Source of the DNA: Candidatus Iainarchaeum sp.
Lineage (GTDB): Archaea; Iainarchaeota; Iainarchaeia; Iainarchaeales; JAGVWC01
Length of the DNA stretch: 64,000 bases
Reading direction: 5' to 3'
Assembly: GCA_018304465.1 (NCBI GenBank)
Contig: JAGVWC010000010.1
Span: 243,473-307,472 of the forward strand
The position numbers and the translations under genes were made by a program. The notes below the pieces were generated by a model, which saw only the letters and a program-made list of their open reading frames with translations, did not search any database and was not told where the DNA came from. Of the stretch, positions 28,995-38,257 are shown one piece after another (the first letter of the stretch is position 1; the number at the start of each line of letters is the position of its first letter).

Positions 28995-29902
28995 TGTTCC
29001 ACCTCTTCTTCGAGTGCTTCTTCCATTTCCTGGTTTTCTTCGTCCAGGGTTTCGCTGGCATCCGCCGAAAGCATTGGACCCGCGGCGACCACGGGATTCA
29101 CTCGCGGCTTTTGCGGCAACGCTTGTTCGGAAACGCGCTCGGCTTCCACGGATTCGAGGAATTCCTTGGTTTCAAAACGCTTCTTTAACGCGGCTTCCTG
29201 CAGTTTCGCGATTTTTTTGCATCCTTCCAAACCCAAAGGCAACGCTTTTTCCCATTCGGCTTTGGTGAACAATCCGTCCATTTGCAGCAAGACGATTTCT
29301 TCGGTCGACGGAATAATCGCGATCGGAATATCCACGGCGTCCGGCGCGTCTTCTTCTTCCTTGGTGACGTCCAGCATGATTTGTCCGCCGGCGCGACCGA
29401 CCGTACAACCCGCAACGACGCCGCGCATCGGAATACCGGCATCCGCCAACGCCACCGCGGCTGCGGTCAAACCCGCAATTCGGGTTCCGGCGTTCGCATC
29501 GAGAATTTCAACGTGCACGTCAATCGCGGTGTTCGGGAATTGTTCCAAAAAAATCGCTTTTTGAAGCGCTTCGCTGCACACTTTCGAGATTTCGGTTTCG
29601 CGTCGACCGGGTTTCGGATTTTTCCGGTCGGGAACGCTAAACGTCGCCATTCGATAATAGAAATTCACGCGGCCTTTCAGCGGATCCGCCGTGTGCTTTG
29701 GCAAGCATTCCTTGGGTCCGTACACGGCAGCCACGACTTTGTTCTGGCCCCATTCCAAATACGCGCTTCCGTCCGCGCGGGGCACCACGCCGACTTCGAT
29801 CTTGATCGGGCGCAAGTCGGTTAAGCCCCGTCCATCCAGGCGCTTTCCTTTCTTGTCCACGTATGTCAATTCTTCTTCTTTTTTCTTGGCCATTTTCTTC
29901 AC
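28991..29902 (-). CDS. rrp41: Exosome subunit Rrp41
   Basis: KRLDGRGLTDLRPIKIEVGVVPRADGSAYLEWGQNKVVAAVYGPKE. Confidence 0.97.
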   Translation of the reverse strand: MKKMAKKKEEELTYVDKKGKRLDGRGLTDLRPIKIEVGVVPRADGSAYLEWGQNKVVAAVYGPKECLPKHTADPLKGRVNFYYRMATFSVPDRKNPKPGRRETEISKVCSEALQKAIFLEQFPNTAIDVHVEILDANAGTRIAGLTAAAVALADAGIPMRGVVAGCTVGRAGGQIMLDVTKEEEDAPDAVDIPIAIIPSTEEIVLLQMDGLFTKAEWEKALPLGLEGCKKIAKLQEAALKKRFETKEFLESVEAERVSEQALPQKPRVNPVVAAGPMLSADASETLDEENQEMEEALEEEVEQ

Positions 29903-30552
29903 TCCTGCTTTCCGGACGCCGGCACGGGGGCGTCTTTTTTCAAATAATCCGACATTTTGTTCGTCAGATTCGACAAATGCGCTTCGTCATCGATTTTTTG
30001 CAAACCGACTTTTAGCAATTCCATGTCGCCGCCTTTGACCCAAACAAAACCGTTTCGTCCGATCATGACGTTACAACCGGTTCCGCGTTTTAACACTTCG
30101 AGCATGGACCCGTTTTTTCCGATCATGCGCGGCACTTTAACCGGCATCACGGGAATCACGGTTCCGCCGTAAAACACGCGAACAAACCCGAGTTCCACGT
30201 CATGGGTTTCGTTGACACTCATGACTTTCGCGGACACCACGGTTCCAACCTGCAAAGGATCCCGCAATTCTTTCTTGGACACAAACGCGTAATTCACGCC
30301 GTTGACGTCCACCAAATAACCCGGATACACTTCTTGCGCGACGATTCCAACGATCAAATCGTTCATCTGCGGAACGTATTTTCCGCGCAACGGAACCACG
30401 GACGCGAAATTTCCTTCGACCCGGCTGATTCCCAACGTATCCGAAAAAATCTTTCCGTCCCGGATATAGACGTGCTCGCCCAGACGCTTTCGCTCTTCCG
30501 TAACAAGCTCTCCTGGTACCACGATTTTCTTCGTCATTTTTTTCTCTCCCAA
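29899..30552 (-). CDS. rrp4: Exosome RNA-binding subunit Rrp4
   Basis: S1 plus KH pattern: GEKKMTKKIVVPGELVTEE...IGKNGSMLEVLKRGTGCNVMIGRNGFVWV. Confidence 0.95.
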   Translation of the reverse strand: MGEKKMTKKIVVPGELVTEERKRLGEHVYIRDGKIFSDTLGISRVEGNFASVVPLRGKYVPQMNDLIVGIVAQEVYPGYLVDVNGVNYAFVSKKELRDPLQVGTVVSAKVMSVNETHDVELGFVRVFYGGTVIPVMPVKVPRMIGKNGSMLEVLKRGTGCNVMIGRNGFVWVKGGDMELLKVGLQKIDDEAHLSNLTNKMSDYLKKDAPVPASGKQE

Positions 30553-31245
30553 TTACTTCAACATTTTGCTTTCAATCGACCCTTTGGCCAAATGATTCAA
30601 TTCCGCCACGACGGCTTGCTGCAACCCGACCGGCATTTCCAAAATCGCGATCAAGCTTCCGTCCGACTGCCATTCCTGGCGCTTCACTTCATGCCGAAAC
30701 AACGCGGCACTGGCTCGCGCCGCATACTCCGACGGAATCTTCACGGCCATGGAAACGTTTTCCATGGAAATCGGCAAAATCTTTCGGATTTCCTTTAACG
30801 CTTCCTGGGCCTGCTGATTCGTCGACTTGAACAAATCCGGCGTAAACCGGATTTCATTCAACGCGTTTTCAATGCGCTGCGGCGGATGCGGCGTTTTGTG
30901 CTGCGGATCAATGCAATTCTGCGCCAAAAACGTAACAATTTCCTTGCGGCGTTCCTCGATCAAATGACGACGCTGATCCGTCGTCAAATGAACCTCGCCA
31001 TCCAACACGATTCTTTTCGCGATATCCTCGAAATTCGTGGTCTGGAACACCGATTTGATGTTGCCATCCGACTGCGCTTCGCCTTTCTTGGCGTCCTTAA
31101 ACACCGCGTCAATCGCCACCAAATCATTGATGGAAACCGGTTTTCCTTTTTTTAAGGCCAACGCCAAATCCGGGTCTACCAGCAATTCAAACTTCAAACC
31201 CGCATGTTCAAGACGAGCCACTACTGCATCTTCCACTCGGACCAT
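30553..31245 (-). CDS. sdo1: Ribosome maturation protein SDO1 (SBDS)
   Basis: VRVEDAVVARLEHAGLKFELLVDPDLAL; start at MVRVED preferred over tracked 31293. Confidence 0.95.
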   Translation of the reverse strand: MVRVEDAVVARLEHAGLKFELLVDPDLALALKKGKPVSINDLVAIDAVFKDAKKGEAQSDGNIKSVFQTTNFEDIAKRIVLDGEVHLTTDQRRHLIEERRKEIVTFLAQNCIDPQHKTPHPPQRIENALNEIRFTPDLFKSTNQQAQEALKEIRKILPISMENVSMAVKIPSEYAARASAALFRHEVKRQEWQSDGSLIAILEMPVGLQQAVVAELNHLAKGSIESKMLK

Positions 31246-31301
31246 GTGTTTTTTTCCCCTTACGTGGAAAAAAACAAGCCGACCAAAACACAACGATTAC
31301 G

Positions 31302-32039
31302 TCATGCATTCTTGGATTTCGCCCACAACGATTTCAATTCGTCCGCCGAAACCCGAGTCAACGGCTTGTTTCGTTCAATAAACGCAAAATCCAGCCGGTT
31401 TGCATCCAGCTTTTCTTTTTCCGACAATCCTTTCTTGATCACCGACAACAAAATACCCACAGCGTCTTCCTTGGACATGTTTTCCTTGTAATCCTTTTCA
31501 AACAATTCCATGGCTTCTTTTTTCCCTTTTCCGATCGCGATCGCCTTGTATTCCGCCAACGCGCCGCTGGGTTCGGTTTCAAACAACTTAAAACCGGTTT
31601 CGTCAAAACCACCAAAAATAAACGAGACACCAAACGGTCGCACACCGCCATACTGGGTAAAATACTGCATGATTCCGGACACTTTCTTGGCCAACGCCTT
31701 GACTTGGATCGGTTCGTCGTAATAAATCATGTTTTCCTGGGATTCTTGACGCGCAAACTCAACCAATCGACGCGCGTCCCCGACCAATCCGCTTGAAACC
31801 GCGGCCACATGATCGTCAATCAAAAAAATCTTTTCAATACTCGTCGGAAGAATCAACCGCGTGGAAATCTTCTTGTCCGCGGCAAACATAACCCCGTTAT
31901 TGTAAATAACCGCAGCACCCAGGGTGCCTTGTTCCACGATTTTGGAGGCGTATTCGACTTGGTATAAACGGCCATCCGGCGAAAACATCGTCGCGGCGCG
32001 GTCATACGCTTGAGACTTTGGCGAAGCGGAATACATCAA
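31302..32039 (-). CDS. psmA: Proteasome alpha subunit
   Basis: YDRAATMFSPDGRLYQVEYASKIVEQGTLGAAV. Confidence 0.97.
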   Translation of the reverse strand: MMYSASPKSQAYDRAATMFSPDGRLYQVEYASKIVEQGTLGAAVIYNNGVMFAADKKISTRLILPTSIEKIFLIDDHVAAVSSGLVGDARRLVEFARQESQENMIYYDEPIQVKALAKKVSGIMQYFTQYGGVRPFGVSFIFGGFDETGFKLFETEPSGALAEYKAIAIGKGKKEAMELFEKDYKENMSKEDAVGILLSVIKKGLSEKEKLDANRLDFAFIERNKPLTRVSADELKSLWAKSKNA

Positions 32040-32208
32040 AAAACCTCCCTAAAACAGTGTACAGCGATCTCTCTCAAATTTAAATAAAGATAGACGAATA
32101 ACCATAAAAACCCTTTGGAGGCTCAAAACCCAAAAAAAAGCCAAAAAACCCGTTTTTGGACGGTTGGACAGACAAACGCTTAAAAAAAAGAAAACAGGAA
32201 CCCGAAAA

Positions 32209-32577
32209 TCAGTTTTTTGAAAGCGCTTTTAACGAACCCGAGACCTTTTTGATTTCCGGAACCACGGGTTTGGATCCGATGTGGGTTAACAACAACAAAC
32301 CCGCTTTGACGTTTTGCAATTCGGATAATTCGCTTTTGATGATCGCAATCCCCAACTTGGGATCAAACCGCACCACGCCGATTTTTTGCTTGGACAAACC
32401 CACGGACCCGAATAATTCGCGTTGCTTGGCCAACACCGCGGACACCACGTCCCGCTGGGAAAACAATTCATTCGAATGCAACAACAACGCCACATACCGT
32501 TTTTTTCCGCGATACGATTTGGGCAACGGATTCGATTTTTTCTTTTTGGCCAACTGTTTCACGACGCCACCCATCAC
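32209..32577 (-). CDS. rnp2: RNase P protein component 2 (Pop5)
   Basis: RYVALLLHSNELFSQRDVVSAV...KQKIGVVRFDPKLGIAIIKSE; superoperon context. Confidence 0.9.
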   Translation of the reverse strand: MMGGVVKQLAKKKKSNPLPKSYRGKKRYVALLLHSNELFSQRDVVSAVLAKQRELFGSVGLSKQKIGVVRFDPKLGIAIIKSELSELQNVKAGLLLLTHIGSKPVVPEIKKVSGSLKALSKN

Positions 32578-33158
32578 GGATTGTTTGATTCTCCGGAATC
32601 AAAATCCGATTCCGAATAATCGGGCAACGCCGGCGGCACATACTTTACCGACGAAACACCAAGGTCTGACGCGGCCGCCAAAAACGCCTGGTACGCCTTG
32701 TCCGAATGCAACACCAAAAACACGTGTTTTAGGTACTGCGGCGAAAAAGCATTCACTTGTTTTACAATCAATCGCGCGCCGTCTTCAATCGCAAAACCGC
32801 CGACACCGCAACCCAACGCGGGAACACCCAAGGTATCGCATTCAAGCGAATCCGCGAGTTCCAACGCGTTCTGCAAGGCTTTTTCAATGATCTCCGCGGA
32901 CGCGGCCTGACCTGGTTTAATCACCGCGGCATGAATCACGAACTTCGCGTTCAATTTTCCGGCGGTCGTCGCGATCGCTTGACCCAATTCCACGGGACCC
33001 AATTCCAACGCTTCTTCTTCAACGTCTTTTCCGCCGCCTTTTCGCAACGCCAAAGCGACGCCTCCGCCCATTCGAAGCGTAATATCCGCGGCATTCACCA
33101 ACGCGTCCGCTTCCAAACGCGCCAAATCCCCTTTGTCAATACTGAGCTGCATAAACAT
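32574..33158 (-). CDS. Macro-domain protein
   Basis: ADALVNAADITLRMGGGVALALRKGGG; VIHAAV; GVPALGCGVGGF. Confidence 0.9.
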   Translation of the reverse strand: MFMQLSIDKGDLARLEADALVNAADITLRMGGGVALALRKGGGKDVEEEALELGPVELGQAIATTAGKLNAKFVIHAAVIKPGQAASAEIIEKALQNALELADSLECDTLGVPALGCGVGGFAIEDGARLIVKQVNAFSPQYLKHVFLVLHSDKAYQAFLAAASDLGVSSVKYVPPALPDYSESDFDSGESNNP

Positions 33159-33209
33159 TTCCTCTGTCTACCAACATACGGTGCAAGACATTAAAATACT
33201 TAATTGCGG

Positions 33210-33761
33210 CTATGCCGACAACCAATCGCGGAAAAAAATCAAATCCGATTCGCTTCGGACAAACAAAGGCTTCGACGCCCCCGACACGACTTGAAAAAAC
33301 ACCTTTGTTTTTTTGGCCAACCGACTCCACGCCGAAACCGATTTATGCAATTCGATCGCGTCCACGGACGCCAAACGCAACAACGACTCCGCCAAAAACA
33401 AAAAACCCACATTGCTTTGGCGCGCGGTTTCAAACAACTGAACATCCAGCATCGGTTTTTCACCCAGCACCGGCAACAACACAAAATCCACGGATCGCGA
33501 CGACACCGCCAGATTCAACGCGCTTGCGGAATCCGGCCACACGGCCACCCAAAACTTTTGCTGTATCGCGCGCGACAACCACAACGAATCCGGGCGATTC
33601 AAAACAAAACAACCCGGCAAACCGGTTTTTTCGCACAACGATTTCAAAGCCGCAGCATCGGAATCGGATTTTATTTTTCGAGCCAGAACGAAACCATTCT
33701 TCGGAAACAATTTTTTCGCTTCCGCGACATCCGCTTCGGTTGACAAAAAAACCAAGTCCAT
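33210..33761 (-). CDS. rnp3: RNase P protein component 3 (Rpp30)
   Basis: Rpp30-like pattern (RSVDFVLLPVLGEKPMLDVQLFETARQSNVGFLF); position between rnp2 and L15e. Confidence 0.85.
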   Translation of the reverse strand: MDLVFLSTEADVAEAKKLFPKNGFVLARKIKSDSDAAALKSLCEKTGLPGCFVLNRPDSLWLSRAIQQKFWVAVWPDSASALNLAVSSRSVDFVLLPVLGEKPMLDVQLFETARQSNVGFLFLAESLLRLASVDAIELHKSVSAWSRLAKKTKVFFQVVSGASKPLFVRSESDLIFFRDWLSA

Positions 33762-33836
33762 GAAAAACCAACCACCAAAAAGGAGAACAGAAACAGTTAA
33801 AGAGCTTTTTCCCGGGCTTTTCGCGAAAAGGTTGAG

Positions 33837-34454
33837 TTACTTGGTTTTTCCGCTGTTGGCGCGAACGCTTGGACGCACTTTTTCGGTTCCGCGTCCTTTC
33901 TTTCGCAATCCACGCGACTTCTTGGCGGCGCTCGTTAATCCGCGCGCGACACGATTGCGGTTCACGGGATCCGTAATCCAGGACAAATTCTTGTCGGATT
34001 CGATTTCGGGTGTTTGCGGATCCACCATAATGACTTCAAAATACTTGTCTTTGCCGTCTTCGCCGACCCAGTACGAATTCAATACTTCGCAGTTGACGAA
34101 CCCCGCTTGGGCGCGTTGTTCCGCGATCGACTGAATGTTTTTTCCGCGCGTCAGTTTTCTGACACCCATGCGTTTGGGTTTGCGGCCATTATACGGTCGG
34201 CGATGCAGTCCTGATCCTTTTCGGATGCGGACACGCACGACAAAAATGCCTTTTTTGGCTTTAAATCCAAGGCTTCGCGCGCGACCGGGGTTTGACGGAT
34301 GCGCGAGCCGCACCACGCTTTCGGTGGGTTTTCGGTATTCCATCAATCGTTCGCGGTACAACTGGCCAAAATCGTAATCGTTAGTCTTTTCGCCTTTATA
34401 GAGCGCTTGCAAGGTACTGGCCAAATGCTGCTTTGCTGAAACCATAAATAACAC
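33837..34454 (-). CDS. rpl15e: Ribosomal protein L15e
   Basis: RPTESVVRLAHPSNPGRARSLGFKAKKGIFVVRVRIRKG-type L15e core; HRRPYNGRKPKRMG. Confidence 0.95.
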   Translation of the reverse strand: MLFMVSAKQHLASTLQALYKGEKTNDYDFGQLYRERLMEYRKPTESVVRLAHPSNPGRARSLGFKAKKGIFVVRVRIRKGSGLHRRPYNGRKPKRMGVRKLTRGKNIQSIAEQRAQAGFVNCEVLNSYWVGEDGKDKYFEVIMVDPQTPEIESDKNLSWITDPVNRNRVARGLTSAAKKSRGLRKKGRGTEKVRPSVRANSGKTK

Positions 34455-34553
34455 TCGAAAAAAACGTTCTGATGAACAGAATCGGATAGATTAATTACCC
34501 CTGGCAAGGTTTTTAAGGTTTTGTTTAAAACCCTTTTTTCCGGGTATTTTCGT

Positions 34554-35570
34554 ATGGAAACCAAAACCTGCGAACGATGCCAAAAAACCGCGAAAGTCCA
34601 CGTTCCATACGGACCCCACTGGTTTTGCGCCGAACACTTCAACCATTTCTTTGAAAACCGGTTTCGTGAAACCATTCGAAAACACAACCTGGTGCGATAC
34701 GGCGAAAAAATACTCATCGCCTTATCCGGCGGCAAAGACTCCATGGTATTGTTGCACCAACTGCATAAACACTTCGGAAAACAAAACGAACTCCACTGTT
34801 TGATCATCGACGAAGGAATCCCGGGGTACCGCGACAAAGCGATCCGGCTGGCCACCGATTACTGTAAACAACTCGGAGTACCCTTCACTGTGGTTTCCCA
34901 CGAAAAAGAATTCGGCGTCACCAATGCCCAAGTCGCGTCCACTTTGGAAAACACCACCGAGCGACTCGGAAAAAGCGTGTGCAGTTACTGCGGCACGTTT
35001 CGCAAAACACTCATGAACAAATACGCCAAACAACTCGGCGCCCAAAAACTCGCCACCGGACACAACCTTGATGACGAAAGCCAAAGCGTGCTCATGAACG
35101 TGTTTGACAACGACGTGCAAAAACTATTGTCGCTTTCCCCCAAAGCGGATCATTTATCCGACGACTTGGTGGTACCGCGCATCAAACCCCTCTACGAAAC
35201 CCCTGAAAAAGACATCATCACGTTTGCCAGCCTAAACGAAATCCCGCATTATTCCGACGAATGCTGCCCGTATTCCTACAAAGCCAAACGAAACGATTTT
35301 CGACAACTCCTCAATTCCTTCGAACACAAATACCCTGGCACCAAACACTCGGTCCTGCGATTCTTGCAGGACATCCAACACGCGGTTCCCGCACCGGGAA
35401 AAAAAAGCCAATTAAAACCCTGTCCGGAATGCAGCGAACCCGCAACCGGCGTGCTTTGCCAAGCCTGCCAAAAGAAAAAAATCATTCGCCAATACGTCGG
35501 AATGAAAAAAAACAAAATTAAGGTCAAACCGATCGATGCCCTGACCTGCAATGAAACAAAAGGCATGTAA
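34554..35570 (+). CDS. tRNA 2-thiolation protein (TtuA/Ncs6 family)
   Basis: CERCQKTAKV, ALSGGKDSMVLLHQL, CSYCGTFRKTLMNKYAKQLGAQKLATGHNLDDESQSVLMN, C-terminal CPECSEPATGVLCQAC. Confidence 0.93.
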   Translation: METKTCERCQKTAKVHVPYGPHWFCAEHFNHFFENRFRETIRKHNLVRYGEKILIALSGGKDSMVLLHQLHKHFGKQNELHCLIIDEGIPGYRDKAIRLATDYCKQLGVPFTVVSHEKEFGVTNAQVASTLENTTERLGKSVCSYCGTFRKTLMNKYAKQLGAQKLATGHNLDDESQSVLMNVFDNDVQKLLSLSPKADHLSDDLVVPRIKPLYETPEKDIITFASLNEIPHYSDECCPYSYKAKRNDFRQLLNSFEHKYPGTKHSVLRFLQDIQHAVPAPGKKSQLKPCPECSEPATGVLCQACQKKKIIRQYVGMKKNKIKVKPIDALTCNETKGM

Positions 35571-35591
35571 CCCCGAATCACCGGCAATGCA

Positions 35592-36683
35592 GTGCCTCCA
35601 AAGGAACTAATCTATCAAAATGCTTTTTCTGAAGTGAAAGAAAAACGAATCTATTTACCGAAAGAAGTTCAGAAAAAATTCTTCTTAGATGTTAAGCGTT
35701 CACTTGGAAACAATTCTTGGCCAGCACTTGCCAATCGCTTCGGAATAAACTACTGGAAATTTAAGAATTACAAAAAAGGAGATTTAACGGTTCCAAATTC
35801 ATGTTTTGAAGAATTCGTACGGGTATTGAATAAAGAAAAAACAGAAGAATACCGCGCACAAACCCATATGTTTGACGGAAATTGGGGCGCGGTGAAAGGT
35901 GGAAAACGGGCAATCCAAGTTCTTCGAGAAAAATATGGCCAAGAGTATTTAGATTCTCGACGTTTGAAAGGACAAAGAAACAGCCCCGTGATTGGCGCAT
36001 CCGTCTGCAAGAAAATTGTAATACCAAAAGAAATTAATTCAGAAATTGCCGAACTCGTTGGCGTGTATCTGGGCGACGGAACACTCACAGACTATTTAAT
36101 TCGCATTTCCTCCGACAAGCGGTTTGATCTGCGATACATGCAGTATTTGGCACACGTTGTGCAGAAGAACTTTGGTTTTATCTCGTTTATTCGCTTCGAC
36201 AAAAAAACCAATTCGGGTTATTTAGAAATTCCTTCCAAAAAGTTCGTGGACTATTTCAAAGAAACTTTCGGTTTTTCGACAGGAGACAAAATTAGAAACA
36301 AAGCCCGTATTCCCGACGTCATCTTGCAGAATTCAGATTGGACAAAAGCGTGCCTGAGAGGATTGATGGATACAGACGGGTCGTTTTCCCGGCGGGATAA
36401 TTATCTGTGCATGGAATTTACTTCATTTAATCCGACGCTCTTAAGCCAAGTGCAGGAAATTGGTTATAAAGAAGAGTTCTTTTCTTTCCATAGCACACGA
36501 CATACAGGATCAAACTCATGGCCCCGAATTCAGAAGTACTTCCGCGAAGTCGGAAGCTCAAACTTGCGGCATATCATCCGTTTTGACCAACGATTGCAAA
36601 ATAATCGCTGTTTGTACGTAAAAGAAACATTAAAATATTTTCCCCAATATGAAAATGTTACCATACCCTATTTTTCGGGCTAG
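35592..36683 (+). CDS. Free-standing LAGLIDADG homing endonuclease
   Basis: ELVGVYLGDGTL and CLRGLMDTDGSF motifs; N-terminal HTH-like segment; stop TAG lies in the tRNA-Val acceptor stem. Confidence 0.85.
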   Translation: MPPKELIYQNAFSEVKEKRIYLPKEVQKKFFLDVKRSLGNNSWPALANRFGINYWKFKNYKKGDLTVPNSCFEEFVRVLNKEKTEEYRAQTHMFDGNWGAVKGGKRAIQVLREKYGQEYLDSRRLKGQRNSPVIGASVCKKIVIPKEINSEIAELVGVYLGDGTLTDYLIRISSDKRFDLRYMQYLAHVVQKNFGFISFIRFDKKTNSGYLEIPSKKFVDYFKETFGFSTGDKIRNKARIPDVILQNSDWTKACLRGLMDTDGSFSRRDNYLCMEFTSFNPTLLSQVQEIGYKEEFFSFHSTRHTGSNSWPRIQKYFREVGSSNLRHIIRFDQRLQNNRCLYVKETLKYFPQYENVTIPYFSG

Positions 36684-36748
36684 TAGTCGATTGGTAAGAC
36701 GTCCGCTTGACGTGCGGAAGACAGGGGGTCCGATTCCTCCCTGGCCCA
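36677..36748 (+). tRNA. tRNA-Val (anticodon GAC)
   Basis: Cloverleaf: acceptor GGGCTAG/CTGGCCC, anticodon stem TCCGC/GCGGA with loop TTGACGT, T stem GGGGG/CCTCC with loop TCCGATT. Confidence 0.88.
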
Positions 36749-36776
36749 ACTATTTTTCAAAAAAAAGCCGCAACGC

Positions 36777-37886
36777 CTACATTCGTTTTCGGCCCATTTC
36801 CAAATCATTCAACCGGTTTTTGATGTCTTCGAATTCGCGGCGAAGCGAAGCCGCGTCGATTTCGCGCGAAATCCGGTCGACTTCTTCGAGTTTTTGGTTT
36901 GCGTCCGACGAAAGCTCGTTTATTTTTTCAATCGTCAAACGGTCAATGCGGTTATTCGCGTCCTTGACCCAACTGTTAATGATCGCGTGCTCCAATTCAA
37001 GGGTTTTCGTGGCGCGGTCCTCAATGGCCAACATTTTTTTCCGCGCGTCTTCCAACGTCAACACCAGTTCGGACTTGTACTTGACGGTGTCCGCATTCAA
37101 CTGAACCAGGGACTTGTCGCGCAGTTCTTTCGAATGCGCAAGTTCCTCCGACAATTGTTTGAACAATTCGGACGCGACTTTTCGCTCGGTCTTTATGGAT
37201 TCCTGCTCTTGCCGCAACTCGTCGCGGTTTTTTTTCAGTTCCGCAATCCGCTGATCCAGGGTTTCGACGATTTCACCTGATTTTTTTTCCAATTCCGAAT
37301 TCATTTTCGAAATCATCAATTTTTGGGTGTTGTCCTGCAACGCCGCCATTTTCACGGATTCCTTGTCCAATGCTTTTTGGATACGGCTCTCCAATGTCTT
37401 GTCCAGGTCATCCCGGATTTTTTTGATTTCCAAAAGCGAATCCGTCACGGTGTTAAGAATTCCTTTTTCCCAAAGCGAAGACACCGTTTGATCCGGGAGA
37501 GTCAACGCGGTTTTTTGGGAACCCGATGCCGTTTCGTCTTCAAACGAAGACACTGATTTTGTTTTTTGCGATTTGGAAGGAGGCGCTTCAATGGAAACGG
37601 TTTGGACAACCGGTTTCTTGGAATCCGGTTTTTTCTTTGATGTCACCGGCAAATCATTGATTACCGGCGGCGCAAAGGCTTCCTCGATTTGCGCGCGGGT
37701 TTCTTCAAGCGTTTCCTGCGGGTTTTCAAGTTCCACGGGCGCGTCGGTATCCCCCGCCAAAAGCGAGCGAATATAGTTTTCGGAAATTCCGAATTCTTTC
37801 AAATAAGAAACGATTTCGTCTTCCGAAACATTCAGGCGCCTAAGCTTCGCAATCGAGTCGAGCAAAACTTTTTTTTTGTCAGGCAT
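36777..37886 (-). CDS. Coiled-coil uncharacterised protein
   Basis: 369 aa; extended heptad-like charged region. Confidence 0.7.
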   Translation of the reverse strand: MPDKKKVLLDSIAKLRRLNVSEDEIVSYLKEFGISENYIRSLLAGDTDAPVELENPQETLEETRAQIEEAFAPPVINDLPVTSKKKPDSKKPVVQTVSIEAPPSKSQKTKSVSSFEDETASGSQKTALTLPDQTVSSLWEKGILNTVTDSLLEIKKIRDDLDKTLESRIQKALDKESVKMAALQDNTQKLMISKMNSELEKKSGEIVETLDQRIAELKKNRDELRQEQESIKTERKVASELFKQLSEELAHSKELRDKSLVQLNADTVKYKSELVLTLEDARKKMLAIEDRATKTLELEHAIINSWVKDANNRIDRLTIEKINELSSDANQKLEEVDRISREIDAASLRREFEDIKNRLNDLEMGRKRM

Positions 37887-38095
37887 GATCGCTAAAGAAA
37901 AAGCAAAACAAGTATATAAACAAAACGACAGGGGCGTTACTTAAACGCGGATTGGACCACTGCCGGATCGAATCCCTGGGCGATTTTGGTCCGGGTCGGT
38001 AACGGTACAACGCCGCGATAAAAAAAAAAAAACGGACTCGCACTGACAAAAGTAGAGATTCTTTTTCCCAGGTTTTTCTTTTAAAGAAAAAGCTG

Positions 38096-38166
38096 TGGAC
38101 CAACCGGGAGTCGAACCCGGACCCCGTCCACGCCAAGGACGAATACTACCATTATACTATCGGCCC
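38096..38166 (-). tRNA. tRNA-Ala (anticodon GGC)
   Basis: Reverse complement GGGCCGATAGTATAATGGTAGTATTCGTCCTTGGCGTGGACG...CCGGGTTCGACTCCCGGTTGGTCCA; G3:U70 alanine identity pair. Confidence 0.92.
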
Positions 38167-38257
38167 AAAAAAATCGATTGGCTACTAATTGTTTTGAAAG
38201 AAAGAAATAAAAAGAAAAAGGGACTTTCAGGCGTTTTTCGCCTGAAAGACCGTTGAT

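Noticed and set aside
28423-29268. 281 aa plus-strand ORF antisense to rrp42/rrp41
   Set aside because: Shadow ORF of strongly supported minus-strand exosome genes; low-complexity Arg/Pro/Ser composition
32156-33763. Several long plus-strand ORFs (e.g. 32156..32890, 33212..33763)
   Set aside because: Antisense shadows of rnp2, macro and rnp3 genes
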